From positions 1 to 64,000 of the forward strand of contig JALNZU010000004.1 of NCBI GenBank assembly GCA_023229245.1: 64,000 nt of DNA, read 5' to 3'. The DNA comes from Bacteroidales bacterium (GTDB lineage Bacteria; Bacteroidota; Bacteroidia; Bacteroidales; F082). The notes below the pieces were generated by a model that saw only the letters and a program-made list of their open reading frames with translations, was not told the DNA's origin and did no database searches. The translations under genes and the position numbers were made by a program. Positions 63,209 to 64,000 of this stretch are shown here, piece after piece; positions within the stretch are counted from its first letter, which is position 1; the number at the start of each line of letters is the position of its first letter.

Positions 63209-64000
63209 CTATTTTAGTTTGCTTTGTTTACGGATCAACTCTTTGTAAAAAAGCAGCATACGATCAATGATCCTGCGATGGTCATACATTTCCTCAACTA
63301 ATAAACGGGCTTGATGACCCATCTGACTTGCTGTTTCCGGCTGACGGATCAGTTGTTCTACGGCATCGGCAAATTCTTCCGGCTGATGAGCTATGAACAG
63401 ATGCTTTCCTGATGTATAGAAAATACCTTCGGCACCAACTTCTGTAGTAATGACGGCTTTGGCTAATGCCATTGCCTCTATGATCTTGATACGTATCCCG
63501 CTTCCAGAGAGTAAAGGTACTACAGCTATTCCATGATCCCGTATAAATTCCTGAGCATCCGGTACTTCGCCTACAACTTCAACCTTAGGAAAAGATTGTT
63601 GCAGTAGCCATGAAGGCATAAAACGACCTGCCAGTACAAACCGAAGCTTTGGTAACCGATGATGTATCAATGGCCATACATTCTCCAAAAACCATCTGAT
63701 CCCCTCTTCATTAGGTATCCAGTTCATCGCACCAATATGAAAAATGGTATCTGGATATCTTGGCGTTGAATCAGATAGCAAATATTTTTCGGGCGACACG
63801 CCAAAAGGTATATCAATGACCGGACAAGATGAGTATTGTCTGAAAAACTGTGCATCCTTACGTGTAATGGCAGCTATGCCGTCCATACTTCTCAGGCTGT
63901 TCAACTCAAATTGTTTGAGTGTGGTAGCTAAATGACGGATATACCATCGTTTTGGGAAAAATCGGGTTTGATCAGCTATGCGTTCCCATATCAGGTGTTC
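63209..64000 (-). CDS. Glycosyltransferase, 5'-truncated by the window end
   Basis: The frame stays open from the stop at 63209 to the last base of the window (264 codons seen), so the true start is outside. Visible features are those of a GT4 C-terminal half: DIPFGVSPEKYL, IFHIGAMNWIPNEEGIRWFLENV, VVGEVPDAQEFI, and VVPLLSGSGIRIKIIEAMALAKAVITT with the donor-binding E-x-x-E-like segment. The 33 codons before the internal TTG at 63904 also read as coherent protein (ERIADQTRFFPKRWYIRHL). Likely surface-polysaccharide synthesis with the neighbouring GT4. Confidence 0.88.
   Translation of the reverse strand, partial: EHLIWERIADQTRFFPKRWYIRHLATTLKQFELNSLRSMDGIAAITRKDAQFFRQYSSCPVIDIPFGVSPEKYLLSDSTPRYPDTIFHIGAMNWIPNEEGIRWFLENVWPLIHHRLPKLRFVLAGRFMPSWLLQQSFPKVEVVGEVPDAQEFIRDHGIAVVPLLSGSGIRIKIIEAMALAKAVITTEVGAEGIFYTSGKHLFIAHQPEEFADAVEQLIRQPETASQMGHQARLLVEEMYDHRRIIDRMLLFYKELIRKQSKLK

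Noticed and set aside
1..64000. CRISPR arrays, tRNA/rRNA genes, insertion sequences, prophage or integron
   Set aside because: Reading the intergenic stretches on both strands showed no repeat-spacer pattern, tRNA T-loop signature, transposase, integrase or terminal repeats.

Overview
The window reads as a chromosomal segment of a Bacteroidota bacterium, most likely from the Sphingobacteriales/Chitinophagales/Cytophagales side of the phylum. The evidence is a 286-residue primary sigma factor, many upstream boxes of the Bacteroidota type (TAnnTTTG at -7, often with TTG or TTTG about 19-21 bases upstream), few Shine-Dalgarno sequences, a DnaE with a fused proofreading exonuclease, a fused glycogen synthase/phosphorylase, and families such as DUF5063, WbuC-type cupins and short OmpW/OmpX-like barrels. 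Genes are tightly packed. I saw no rRNA, tRNA, CRISPR array, insertion sequence or prophage.

Left part (1-13.6 kb): a beta-propeller secreted protein, a TPR histidine kinase with its LuxR-type regulator, a DUF5063 protein, the leftward run aspartate-type aminotransferase - heptose kinase - menaquinone methyltransferase, then rightward dnaE. From 13.8 to 23.1 kb lies a glycogen locus on the + strand: debranching enzyme, GT4 glycosyltransferase, GH57 glucanase with an unusual FliG-like tail, and a GT3-GT35 fusion. It ends at a strong bidirectional terminator. A leftward housekeeping block follows (rpsO, pnp, rpoD, rpe, pepD), then idi, a small outer-membrane barrel, a LEA-type lipoprotein, lipoate ligase and a YdiJ-like FAD/Fe-S dehydrogenase.

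The most interesting region is 35.7-45.1 kb on the + strand. An Rrf2 regulator with three conserved-type cysteines sits behind a near-perfect palindrome. It is followed by a DUF438/hemerythrin-like/PAS protein, an FNR-type flavoprotein, two AhpD-like proteins flanking nicotinate phosphoribosyltransferase and nicotinamidase, and a SenC - CuA subunit II - heme-copper subunit I - SenC set. Subunit I keeps all six metal-ligand histidines but lacks the tyrosine of oxygen-reducing oxidases. I therefore read the set as a probable sNOR-type (NorSY-SenC) nitric oxide reductase under NO- or Fe-S-responsive control.

Right part (45.4-64 kb): gcvT, glutaminase, an unknown anchored protein, purL, bacterioferritin facing a 70-residue cysteine-rich membrane protein across a 38-base perfect palindrome, a TrmH-type methyltransferase, the rpsF-rpsR-rplI operon, two small membrane proteins, a thioredoxin-like protein, hutH, hisS, a WbuC-type cupin, ettA and two glycosyltransferases, the last cut by the window end. 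Several starts are moved downstream because a promoter box lies inside the longest open frame.
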